The notes under the pieces: model-generated
The model's input: the letters and a program-made list of their open reading frames with translations, nothing else
What the model was told of the DNA's origin: nothing
Database searches by the model: none
Position numbers and translations under genes: made by a program
Source of the DNA: Agelas oroides
Taxonomy: Eukaryota; Porifera; Demospongiae; Agelasida; Agelasidae
Assembly (NCBI GenBank): GCA_949130485.1
Contig: OX422186.1
Span: 7,699,837-7,763,836 of the forward strand
DNA: 64,000 bases
Reading direction: 5' to 3'
Shown here: positions 13,301-25,070 of the stretch, piece by piece
Layout of the letters: each line of letters opens with the position of its first letter
Position numbering within the stretch: position 1 is the first letter of the stretch

Positions 13301-16300
13301 TCATGATGTCTCCTTTTCTCTCACAGTGTCTCATGCTGTCTCAATGTCTCATGATGTCTGATAGTGTCTCATACTGTCTCAAGAAGTCTCCTATTGTCTC
13401 ATGCTGTATCATACGGTCCCATTTCATCCATAATGTCTCATGATGTCTCTTATTGGCTCGTAGTGAGTGTCGCATGCTGTCTCATAGTGTCTCATGTCTC
13501 CTATTGTCTCAGTATCTTATGCTCTGTCATACAGTTGCATTGCATCCATAATGTCTCCTAGAGTCTCATGCTGTCTCATGACGTCTCATGATGTCTCCCA
13601 TTGTTTCATAGTGTCTCATGCTGTCTCAAAATGTCTGATGATGTTTCATATTTTCTCATAGTGTCTCATAATGTCGCATGCTATCTCATGTTCTCTCATA
13701 CAGTTCTATTGCATCTCATAATGTCTCATGGTGTCTCATGCTGTCTCATACAGTCCCATTGCATCTCATTGTCCCATAGTGTCTCATAAAGTCTGATGAT
13801 GTCTCCTATTGTCTCATAGTGTTTCATGCTGTCTCATACAGTCCCATTGAATCTATAATGTCTCGTAGTATCTCATGCTGTCTCATAATGTCTCATGATG
13901 TCTCATAGTGTCTCATAATGTCTCATGATGTCTCCTATTGTCTCAGTATCTTATGCTGTGTCATACAGTCGCATTGCACCCATAATGTCCCCTAGAGTCT
14001 CATGGTGTCTCATGACGTCTCATGCTGTCTCATAATGTCTGATGATGTCTCCTATTGTCTCATAGTGTCTCATAATGCCTCATGCTATCTCATGCTGTCT
14101 CATACAGTTCCATTGCATCTCATAATGTCGCATGGTGTCTCATGCTGTCTCATACAGTCCCATTGAATCTCATATTGTCTCGTAGTGTCTTATGCTGTCT
14201 CATAATGTCTCATGATGTCTCCTTTTGTCTCACAGTGTCTCATGCTGTCTCAATGTCTCATGATGTCTCATAGTGTCTCATACTGTCTCAGGAAGTCTCC
14301 TATTGTCTCATAGTGTTTCATGCTGTATCGTACAGTCCCATTGCATCCATAATGTCTCATGATGTTTCTCATTGGCTGATAATGTCTCATGCCGTCTCAC
14401 AATGTCTCATGATGTCTTATAGTGTCTCATAATGTCTCATGATGTCTCATGATGTCTCCTATTGTCTCAGTATCTTATGCTGTCTCATACAGGTCGATTG
14501 CGTCCGTAATATCTCGTAGTGTGTCATGCTGTCTTATAATGTCTCATAATGTCTCCTATTGTCTCAGAGTGTCTCATGCTGTCTCATGCTGTCCCATTGC
14601 ATCAATAATGTCTCGTAATGTCTCATGCTGTCTCATAATGTCTGATTTCTCATAGTGTCTCATGATGTCTCCTATTGTCTCATAGTCTCCTGCTGTCTCA
14701 TAAAGTCCCATTGCATCCATAATGTCTCATAGTGTCTCATGCTGTCACATGATGTCTCATCATGCCTCCTATTTTCTCATAGTGTCTCATCCTGTCTAAT
14801 AATGTCTCATGATGTTTCCTTTTCTCTCACAGTATCTCATGCTGTCTGAATGTCTCATGATGTCTGATAGTGTCTCATACTCTCTCAAGAAGTCTCCTAT
14901 TGTCTCATGCTGTCTCATACAGTCCCATTGCATCCATAATGTCTCATAGTGTCTCATTGTGTCTCATAAAGTCATGTGATGTCTCCTATTGCCTCATAGT
15001 TTCTCATAAAGTCACGTGATGTCTCCTATTGTCTCATAGTTTCTCATACTGTCTTATAAAGTCCCATTGCATCTCATAATGTCTCGTAGAGTCTCATGCT
15101 CTCTCATAATGTCTCATGATGTCTCTTATTGTCTCAGTGTCTCATTCTGCATCATAATGTCGCATGATGTCTCATACTGCCTCACGATGTCTCCTATTGT
15201 CTCATAGTGTCTGATGCTGGCTCATGCAGTCCCATTGCATCCATAATATCTCATAGAGTCTCATGCTGTCTCATGATGTCTCATGATGTCTCTTATTGGC
15301 GAATAGTGTTTCATGCTGTCTGATATTGTCTCATGATGTCTCCCTATTGTCTCAGTATCTCATGCTGTCTCATACAATCCCATAATGTGTCGTAGTGTCT
15401 CATAATGTCTCATGATGTCTCCTATTGTCTCATGGTGTCTCAAGGTGTTTCATACAGTCCCATTGCGTCCATAATGTCTTGTAGTGCCTCATTCTGTCTC
15501 ATAATGTCTCATGATGTCTCCTATTGTCTCAGTATCTTATGCTGTCTCATACAGTTACATTGCATCCATAATGTCTACTAGAGTCTCATGCTGTCTCATG
15601 ATGTCTTATCATGTCTCTCATTGTCCCATAGTGTCTCATGCTGTCTCATAATGTCTGATGATTTGTCCTATTGTCTCATTATGTCTCATGCTCTCCCATA
15701 CAGTCCCATTTCATCCATAATATCTCATGATATCTCTTATTGGCTCAGTGTCTCATGCTGTCTCATAATGTCGCATGAAGTCTCCTATTGTCACAGTGTC
15801 TCATGATGTCTTATGATGTCTCTCATTGTCCCATAGTGTCTCATGCTGTCTCATAATGTCTGATGATGTCTCCTATTCTCTCATTGTGTCTCATGCTGTC
15901 TCATACAGTCCCATTTCATCCATAATGTCTCATGATGTCTCTTATTGGCTCATAGTGAGTGTGTCATGCTGTCTCATAATGTCTCATGATGTCTCCTATT
16001 GTCTCAGTATCAGTATCTTATGCTGTGTCATACAGTCGCATTGCATCCATAATGTCTCCTAGAGTCTCATGCTGTCTCATGACGTCTCATGATGTCTCTC
16101 ATTGTTTCATAGTGTCTCATGCTGTCTCATAATGTCTGATGATGTCTCCTATTGTCTCATAGTGTCTCATAATATCTCATGCTATCTCATGCTCTCTCAT
16201 ACAGTTCCATTGCATCTCATAATGTCTCATGGTGTCTCATGCTGTCTCATACAGTCCCATTGCATCTCATTTTCCCATAGTGTCTCATAAAGTCTGATGA

Positions 16301-18230
16301 TGTCTCCTATTGTCTCATAGTGTTTCATGCTGTCTCATACAGTCCCATTGAATCTATAATGTCTCGTAGTATCTCATGCTGTCTCATAATGTCTCATCAT
16401 GTCTCATACTGTCTCATAATGTCTCATGATGTCTCCTATTGTCTCAGTATCTTATGCTGTGTTATACAGTCGCATTGCATCCATAATGTTTCCTAGAGTC
16501 TCATGCTGTCTCATCATGTCTCACGATGTCTCTTATTGTGCTAATAGTATTTCATGCTGTCTCAGATTGTCTCATGATGTCTCCTATTGTCTCAGTATCT
16601 TATGCTGTATCATACAGTCGCATTGCATCCATAATGTCTCCTAGAGTCTCATGTTGTCTCATGACATCTCATACTGTCTCATAATGTCTGATGATGTCTC
16701 CTATTGTCTCATAGTGTCTCATAATGCCTCATGCTATCCCAAGCTGTCTCATACAGTTCCATTGCATCTCATAATGTCTCATGGTGTCTCATGCTGTCTC
16801 ATACAGTACCATTGAATCTCATATTGTCTCGTAGTGTCTTATGCTGTCTCATAATGTCTCATGATGTCTCCTTTTGTCTCACAGTGTCTCATGCTGTCTC
16901 AATGTCTCATGATGTCTCATAGTGTCTCATATTGTCTCAGGAAGTCTCCTATTGTCTCATAGTGTCTCATGCTGTATCGTACAGTCCCATTGCATCCATA
17001 ATGTCTCATGATGTTTCTCATTGGCTGATAATGTCTCATGCCGTCTCACAATGTCTCATGATGTCTTATAGTGTCTCATAATGTCTCATGATGTCTCCTA
17101 TTCTCTCATGGTGTCTCATGCTGTCTCATACAGTCCCATTGCATCCATAATGTCTCATAATGTCTCATAGTGTCTCATAATATCTCATGATGTCTCATAG
17201 TGTCTCATAATATCTCATGATGTCTCCTATTGTCTCACAGTGTCTCATACAGTCCCATTGAATCTCATAATGTCTCGTAGTGTCTTATGCCCACTCATAA
17301 TGTCTCATGATGTCTCATAGTGTCTCATAATGTCTCATGATGTCTCCTATTGTCTCAGTATCTTATGCTGTCTCATACAGGTCCATTGCGTCCGTAATAT
17401 CTCGTAGTGTGTCATGCTGTCTTATAATGTCTCATAATGTGTCTCATGCTGTCTCATAATGTCTCATGATGTCTCTTATTGGCTGATAATGTCTCATGCC
17501 ATCTCACAATGTCTCATGCCGTCTCACAATGTCTCGTGATGTCTTATAGTGTCTCATAATGTCTCATGATGTCTCCTATTGTCTCAGTATCTCATGCTGT
17601 CTCATACAGTCCCATTGCATCCATAATCTCTCATGATGTATCATAGTGTCTCATAATATCTCATGATATCGCATAGTGTCTCATAATTTCTCGTGATGTC
17701 TCCTATTGTCTCACAGTGTCTCATACAGTCGCATTGAATCTCATAATATCTCGTAGTGTCTTATGCCCTCTCATAATGTCTCATGATGTCTCATAGTGTC
17801 TCATAATGTCTCATGATGTCTCCTATTGTCTCAGTATCTTATGCTGTCTCATACAGGTCCATTGCGTCCGTAATATCTTGTAGTGTGTCATGCTGTCTTA
17901 TAATGTCTCATAATGTGTCTCATGCTGTCTCATAATGTCTCATGATGTCTCCTATTATCTCATGGTGTCTCAAGCTGTTTCATACAGTCCCATTGCATCC
18001 ATAATGTCTTGTACTGCCTCATGCTGTCTCATAATGTCTCATGATGTCTCCTATTGTCTCAGTATCTTATGCTGTCTCATACAGTTGCATTGCATCCATA
18101 ATATCTACTAGAGTCTCATGCTGTCTCATGACGTCTTATGATGTCTCTGATTGTCCCATAGTGTCTCATGCTGTCTCATAATGTCTCATGATGTCTCCTA
18201 TTGTCTCAGTATCTTATGCTGTCTCATACA
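13150..18230 (+). repeat. Segmental duplication, copy 2
   Basis: Second copy of the block at 4260-9180, nearly identical apart from the two indels noted there and scattered substitutions. The 1542-bp repeats lie between the two copies, so unequal exchange between distant parts of the array is the likely origin. Boundaries are approximate. Confidence 0.8.
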
Positions 18231-19783
18231 GTTGCATTGCATCCATAATATCTACTAGAGTCTCATGCTGTCTCATGACGTCTTATGATGTCTCTGATTG
18301 TCCCATAGTGTCTCATGCTGTCTCATAATGTCTCATGATGTCTCCTATTGTCTCAGTATTTTATGCTGTGTCATACAGTAGCATTGCATCCAATCCTAGA
18401 GTCTCATGGTGTCTCATGACGTCTCATGCTGTCTCATGACGTCTCATGATGTCTCTCATTGTTTCATAGTGTCTCATGCTGTCTCATAATGTCTGATGAT
18501 GTCTCCTATTGTCTCATAGTGTCTCATAATATCTCATGCTATCTCATGCTCTCTCATACAGTTCCATTGCATCTCATAATGTCTCATGGTGTCTCATGCT
18601 GTCTCATACAGTCCCATTGCATCTCATTTTCCCATAGTGTCTCATAAAGTCTGATGATGTCTCCTATTGTCTCATAGTGTTTCATGCTGTCTCATACAGT
18701 CCCATTGAATCTATAATGTCTCGTAGTATCTCATGCTGTCTCATAATGTCTCATCATGTCTCATACTGTCTCATAATGTCTCATGATGTCTCCTATTGTC
18801 TCAGTATCTTATGCTGTGTTATACAGTCGCATTGCATCCATAATGTTTCCTAGAGTCTCATGCTGTCTCATCATGTCTCACGATGTCTCTTATTGTGCTA
18901 ATAGTATTTCATGCTGTCTCAGATTGTCTCATGATGTCTCCTATTGTCTCAGTATCTTATGCTGTATCATACAGTCGCATTGCATCCATAATGTCTACTA
19001 GAGTCTCATGTTGTCTCATGACGTCTCATACTGTCTCATAATGTCTGATGATGTCTCCTATTGTCTCATAGTGTCTCATAATGCCTCATGCTATCCCAAG
19101 CTGTCTCATACAGTTCCATTGCATCTCATAATGTCTCATGGTGTCTCATGCTGTCTCATACAGTACCATTGAATCTCATATTGTCTCGTAGTGTCTTATG
19201 CTGTCTCATAATGTCTCATGATGTCTCCTTTTGTCTCACAGTGTCTCATGCTGTCTCAATGTCTCATGATGTCTCATAGTGTCTCATATTGTCTCAGGAA
19301 GTCTCCTATTGTCTCATAGTGTCTCATGCTGTATCGTACAGTCCCATTGCATCCATAATGTCTCATGATGTTTCTCATTGGCTGATAATGTCTCATGCCG
19401 TCTCACAATGTCTCATGATGTCTTATAGTGTCTCATAATGTCTCATGATGTCTCCTATTCTCTCATGGTGTCTCATGCTGTCTCATACAGTCCCATTGCA
19501 TCCATAATGTCTCATAATGTCTCATAGTGTCTCATAATATCTCATGATGTCTCATAGTGTCTCATAATATCTCATGATGTCTCCTATTGTCTCACAGTGT
19601 CTCATACAGTCCCATTGAATCTCATAATGTCTCGTAGTGTCTTATGCCCACTCATAATGTCTCATGATGTCTCATAGTGTCTCATAATGTCTCATGATGT
19701 CTCCTATTGTCTCAGTATCTTATGCTGTCTCATACAGGTCCATTGCGTCCGTAATATCTCGTAGTGTGTCATGCTGTCTTATA
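16080..19783 (+). repeat. 2357-bp tandem duplication in the satellite
   Basis: Landmarks at 16102, 16426 and 16731 recur at 18459, 18783 and 19088, an offset of 2357 bp each time. The second copy is interrupted at 19783 by the 1.5-kb element pair and resumes at 21283. The intact counterpart of the insertion site is at 17426, with another at 8342. Confidence 0.85.
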
Positions 19784-20533
19784 AGTTATAGTTATTAACC
19801 GCTCACGAGGGCTTTAGTAGATATATAAGCACACCGCCCGAGGGCGCAGCCCGAGGGCGGTGTTGCTTATATATCAACTAAAGCCCGAGGGTGCGGTTAA
19901 TAACTGGCTTCTAGCCCGTTTGCGCATGCGCTTCAATGTGTTGCTATGTCAGCGGATGTTTATTTGTGAACGCAGCTGTTTTTCGAAGGTTGCAGTAGTA
20001 GTCTAGCTAGCTTACAGGTACTCAGTTACTTGTAGTAACAAACCAGTTTTGTCGTGGCTGCAAATATGACGACTTTGAAACCGTTCAACACTGCGATGGG
20101 TGACGACAGCCAGTCCGGAAACGGGCCCGAGTGGCGAAGCCTTATGAGAATTGACGGCTATGCCGTGATGCTTTCTGCTGTTTTACAACAGCGCTGTTGA
20201 AAAATTGTGTTTCTCAAGGCATCCTAAGTCCACGAAACAAGCCTCAAAGCTAGCTTCGTAGCCATCGTGAGCACAGAGCGTTACCGGTTTGATTTTCGTC
20301 TCTTTGGGCTTGTTGAGGCTTTTCTGCGCGGCTTGTTCTCGGACTGGCTATCGCTGTCGTCGACCCATTCTGTTATCGCAATGCTGAGCGGTTGAGAATG
20401 CACATAAAAAATTCTGCGTAAATCCAGGCAAATAAAGTTACCTGTACTTGATGCCCGCGGGATACAAACTACAAGGCTTTATCTGAAATATAATGCACTC
20501 TATTACATAGCAACCACATAGTAACGGGCTAGA
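19784..20533 (-). mobile_element. Non-autonomous Helentron-like element (HINE-type), unit A
   Basis: A 750-bp unit unlike the surrounding satellite. Read on the minus strand it starts TCTAGCCCGTTA, carries the inverse of that end (at 19909 on the plus strand) about 115 bp before its other end, and finishes with a long hairpin at 19791-19904. Such asymmetric inverted repeats, a 3' hairpin, insertion between two T residues without a target duplication, and tandem units are features described for Helentrons. No Rep/helicase gene is present, so it would be non-autonomous. Family assignment is inference; the unit, hairpin and clean insertion are seen directly. Confidence 0.65.
19791..19904. repeat. 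114-bp imperfect hairpin of unit A
   Basis: GTTATTAACCG at the left pairs with CGGTTAATAAC at the right. Inside, GAGGGCTTTAGT pairs with ACTAAAGCCC and GATATATAAGC with GCTTATATATC. The tip is built from repeated GCCCGAGGGC palindromes. The hairpin forms the 3' end of the element when read on the minus strand. Confidence 0.85.
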
Positions 20534-20540
20534 AGTTATA

Positions 20541-20654
20541 GTTATTAACCGCTCACGAGGGCTTTAGTAGATATATAAGCACACCGCCCGAGGGCGCAGC
20601 CCGAGGGCGGTGTTGCTTATATATCAACTAAAGCCCGAGGGTGCGGTTAATAAC
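20541..20654. repeat. 114-bp imperfect hairpin of unit B
   Basis: Same hairpin as in unit A, shifted by 750 bp and apparently identical in sequence. The absence of differences in such a structured segment suggests recent duplication. Confidence 0.85.
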
Positions 20655-20784
20655 TGGCTTCTAGCCCGTTTGCGCATGCGCTTCAATGTGTTGCTATGTC
20701 AGCGGTGTGTTTATTTGTGAACGCAGCTGTTTTTCGAAGGTTGCAGTAGTAGTCTAGCTAGCTTACAGGTACGGTAGTACTCAG

Positions 20785-21180
20785 TTACTTGTAGTAACAA
20801 CCATTTTTGTCGTAGCTGCGACTTTGAAACCGTTCAACACTGCGATGGGCGACGACAGCCAGTCCGGAAACGGGCCCGAGTGGCGAAGCCTTATGAAAAT
20901 TGACGGCTATGCCGTGATGCTTTCTGCTGTTTTCCAACAGCGCTGTTGACAAATTATGTTTCTGAAGGCATCCTATGTCCACGAAACAAGCCTCAAAGCT
21001 AGCTTCGTAGCCACCGTGAGCACAGAGCGTTACCGGTTTGATTTTCGTCTCTTTTGGTCCGTTGGGGCTTGTCCGCGCGGCTTGTTCTCGGACTGGCCAT
21101 CGCTGTAGTCGACCCATTCTGTTATCGCAATGTTGAGCGGTTGAGAATGCACATAAAAAATTCTGCGTAAATCCAGGCAA
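20785..21180 (-). other. 131-codon open frame inside unit B (probably non-coding)
   Basis: An open frame with mixed amino-acid composition, unlike the low-complexity frames of the satellites; it includes the segment HGGYEASFEACFVDIG. It has no ATG at its upstream edge (it would need TTG), and unit A has no frame of this length because of small indels. I do not recognise a domain. It may be a relic of host sequence captured by the element, or chance. Confidence 0.2.
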
Positions 21181-22731
21181 ATAAAGTTACCTGTACTTGA
21201 TGCCCGCGGGATACAAATTACAAGGCTTTATCTAAAATATAATGCACTCTATTACATAGCAACCACATAGTAACGGGCTAGAATGTCTCATAATGTGTCT
21301 CATGCTGTCTCATAATGTCTCATGATGTCTCTTATTGGCTGATAATGTCTCATGCCGTCTCACAATGTCTCATGCCGTCTCACAATGTCTCGTGATGTCT
21401 TATAGTGTCTCATAATGTCTCATGATGTCTCCTATTGTCTCAGTATCTCATGCTGTCTCATACAGTCCCATTGCATCCATAATCTCTCATGATGTATCAT
21501 AGTGTCTCATAATATCTCATGATATCGCATAGTGTCTCATAATTTCTCGTGATGTCTCCTATTGTCTCACAGTGTCTCATACAGTCGCATTGAATCTCAT
21601 AATATCTCGTAGTGTCTTATGCCCTCTCATAATGTCTCATGATGTCTCATAGTGTCTCATAATGTCTCATGATGTCTCCTATTGTCTCAGTATCTTATGC
21701 TGTCTCATACAGGTCCATTGCGTCCGTAATATCTTGTAGTGTGTCATGCTGTCTTATAATGTCTCATAATGTGTCTCATGCTGTCTCATAATGTCTCATG
21801 ATGTCTCCTATTATCTCATGGTGTCTCAAGCTGTTTCATACAGTCCCATTGCATCCATAATGTCTTGTACTGCCTCATGCTGTCTCATAATGTCTCATGA
21901 TGTCTCCTATTGTCTCAGTATCTTATGCTGTCTCATACAGTTGCATTGCATCCATAATATCTACTAGAGTCTCATGCTGTCTCATGACGTCTTATGATGT
22001 CTCTGATTGTCCCATAGTGTCTCATGCTGTCTCATAATGTCTCATGATGTCTCCTATTGTCTCAGTATCTTATGCTGTGTCATACAGTTGCATTGCATCC
22101 AATCCTAGAGTCTCATGGTGTCTCATGACGTCTCATGATGTCTCATAACGTCTCATGATGTCTCCTATTGTCTCAGTATTTTATGCTGTCTCATAATGTC
22201 TCATGATGTCTCCTAGTGTCTCATAATGTCTCATGATGTCTTCTATTGTCTCAGTATCTTATGCTGTCTGACACAGTCCCATTGCATCTATAATGTCTCG
22301 TAGTATCTCATGCTGTCTCATAATGTCTCATGATGTCTCCTATTGTCTCAGTATCTTATGCTGTGTCATACAGTCGCATTGCATCCAATCCTAGAGTCTC
22401 ATGGTGTCTCATGACGTCTCATGATGTCTCATAACGTCTCATGATGTCTCCTATTGTCTCAGTATCTTATGCTGTCTCATAATGTCTCATGATGTCTCCT
22501 AGTGTCTCATAATGTCTCATGATGTCTTCTATTGTCTCAGTATCTTATGCTGTGTCATAGAGTCGCATTTTATCCATAATGTCTCCTTGAGTCTCATGGT
22601 GTCGGACGTCTCATGCTGTCTCATAATGTCTGATGATGTCTCCTATTGTCTCATAGTGTCTCAGAATGTCTCATGCTATCTCATGCTGTCTCATACAGTT
22701 CCATTGCATCTCATAATGTCTCATGCTGTCT

Positions 22732-25070
22732 CATACAGTCCCATTGAATCTCATGTCTCGTAGTGTCTTATGCTGTCTCATAATGTTTCTTGATGTCTCC
22801 TTTTGTCTCACAGTGTCTCATGCTGTCTCAATGTCTCATGTTGTCTCATAGTGTCTCATACTGTCTCAGCAAGTCTCCTATTGTCTCATATGTGTCATGC
22901 TGTATGATACAGTCCCATTGCATCCATAATATCTCATGATGTCTCTCATTGGCTGATAATGTCTCATGCTGTATCATACATTCCCATCGCATCCATAATG
23001 TCTCATAATGTCTCATGCTGTCTCATAATGTCTCATGATGTCATATTGTCTCAGTATCTCATGCTGTCTCATACAATCCCATAATGTCTCGTAGTGTCTC
23101 ATAATGTCTCATGATGTCTCCTATTGTCTCAGTATCTTATGCTGTCTCATACAGGTCGATTGCGTCCGTAATATCTCGTAGTGTGTCATGCTGTCTTATA
23201 ATGTCTCATAATGTCTCCTATTGTCTCAGAGTGTCTCATGCTGTCTCATGCTGTCCCATTGCATCAATAATGTCTCGTAATGTCTCATGCTGTCTCATAA
23301 TGTCTGATTTCTCATAGTGTCTCATGATGTCTCCTATTGTCTCATAGTCTCCTGCTGTCTCATAAAGTCCCATTGCATCCATAATGTCTCATAGTGTCTC
23401 ATGCTGTCACATGATGTCTCATCATGCCTCCTATTTTCTCATAGTGTCTCATCCTGTCTAATAATGTCTCATGATGTTTCCTTTTCTCTCACAGTATCTC
23501 ATGCTGTCTGAATATCTCATGATGTCTGATAGTGTCTCATACTCTCTCAAGAAGTCTCCTATTGTCTCATGCTGTCTCATACAGTCCCATTGCATCCATA
23601 ATGTCTCATAGTGTCTCATTGTGTCTCATAAAGTCATGCGATGTCTCCTATTGTCTCATAGTTTCTCATAAAGTCACGTGATGTCTCCTATTGTCTCATA
23701 GTTTCTCATACTGTCTTATAAAGTCCCATTACATCTCATAATGTCTCGTAGAGTCTCATGCTCTCTCATAATGTCTCATGATGTCTCTTATTGTCTCAGT
23801 GTCTCATTCTGGGTCATAATGTCGCATGATGTCTCATACTGCCTCACGATGTCTCCTATTGTCTCATAGTGTCTGATGCTGGCTCATGCAGTCCCATTGC
23901 ATCCATAATGTCTCATAGAGTCTCATGCTGTCTCATCATGTCTCATGATGGCTCTTATTGGCTAATAGTGTTTCATGCTGTCTGATATTGTCTCATGATG
24001 TCTCCCTATTGTCTCAGTATCTCATGCTGTCTCATACAATCCCATAATGTCTCGTAGTGTCTCATAATGTCTCAGTATCTTATGCTGTGTCATACAGTCG
24101 CATTGCATCCATAATGTCTCCTAGAGTGTCATGGTGTCTCATGACGTCTCATGCTGTCTCATAATGTCTGATGATGTCTCCTATTGTCTCAATGTGTCTC
24201 ATAATGTCTGATGCTATCTCATGCTGTCTCATAGAGTTCCATTGCATCTCACAATGTCTCATGCTGTCTCATACAGTCCCATTGAATCTCATAATGTCTC
24301 TTAGTGTCTTATGCTGTCTCATAATGTTTCTTGATGTCTCCTTTTGTCTAACAGTGTCTCATGCTGTCTCAATGTCTCATGATGTCTCATAGTGTCTCAT
24401 ACTGTCTCAGCAAGTCTCCTATTGTCTCATAGTGTGTCATGCTGTATGATACAGTCCCATTGAATCCATAATATCTCATGATGTCTCTCATTGGCTGATA
24501 ATGTCTCATGCTGTATCATACATTCCCATCGCATCCATAATGTCTCATAATGTCTCATGCTGTCTCATAATGTCTCATGATGTCATATTGTCTCAGTATC
24601 TCATGCTGTCTCATACAATCCCATAATGTCTCGTAGTGTCTCATAATGTCTCATGATGTCTCCTATTGTCTCAGTATCTTATGCTGTCTCATACAGGTCG
24701 ATTGCGTCCGTAATATCTCGTAGTGTGTCATGCTGTCTTATAATGTCTCATAATGTCTCCTATTGTCTCAGAGTGTCTCATGCTGTCTCATGCTGTCCCA
24801 TTGCATCAATAATGTCTCGTAATGTCTCATGCTGTCTCATAATGTCTGATTTCTCATAGTGTCTCATGATGTCTCCTATTGTCTCATAGTCTCCTGCTGT
24901 CTCATAAAGTCCCATTGCATCCATAATGTCTCATAGTGTCTCATGCTGTCACATGATGTCTCATCATGCCTCCTATTTTCTCATAGTGTCTCATCCTGTC
25001 TAATAATGTCTCATGATGTCTCCTTTTCTCTCACAGTGTCTCATGCTGTCTCAATGTCTCATGATGTCTG
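22732..25070 (+). repeat. 1542-bp higher-order repeat, second locus
   Basis: The same 1542-bp unit as at 9480-13300; landmarks at 23111 and 24653 are 1542 bp apart. Limits are approximate. Presence of the same unit at two loci about 13 kb apart shows that it moved as part of larger duplications. Confidence 0.75.

Larger units (their letters stand above)
1..19783 (+). repeat. GTCTCATNNT satellite array, first block (forward orientation)
   Basis: The block is built almost entirely from a 10-bp unit, GTCTCATNNT (variants GTCTCATAAT, GTCTCATGAT, GTCTCATGCT, GTCTCCTATT, GTCTCAGTAT). About every 100-300 bp it is interrupted by a conserved spacer reading CAGTCCCATTGCATCCATAA. Higher-order copies of 1542 bp and 2357 bp and a segmental duplication offset by about 9 kb are visible. 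No gene signal is present: the frames stay open only because the unit lacks frequent stops, and they all spell variants of MSHDVSYCLIVSHAVS. Function is unknown; centromeric, pericentromeric or other heterochromatic DNA is the natural inference. Confidence 0.95.
20534..21282 (-). mobile_element. Non-autonomous Helentron-like element, unit B
   Basis: Direct tandem copy of unit A, 749 bp, joined without spacer (GGGCTAGA then AGTTATAG). It differs by small indels, for example GCGGTGTGTT for GCGGATGTTT and an extra GGTAC in the AGGTAC(GGTAGT)ACTCAG segment. The satellite resumes exactly at 21283, so the pair probably inserted as a dimer or formed by a second end-to-end event. Confidence 0.65.
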
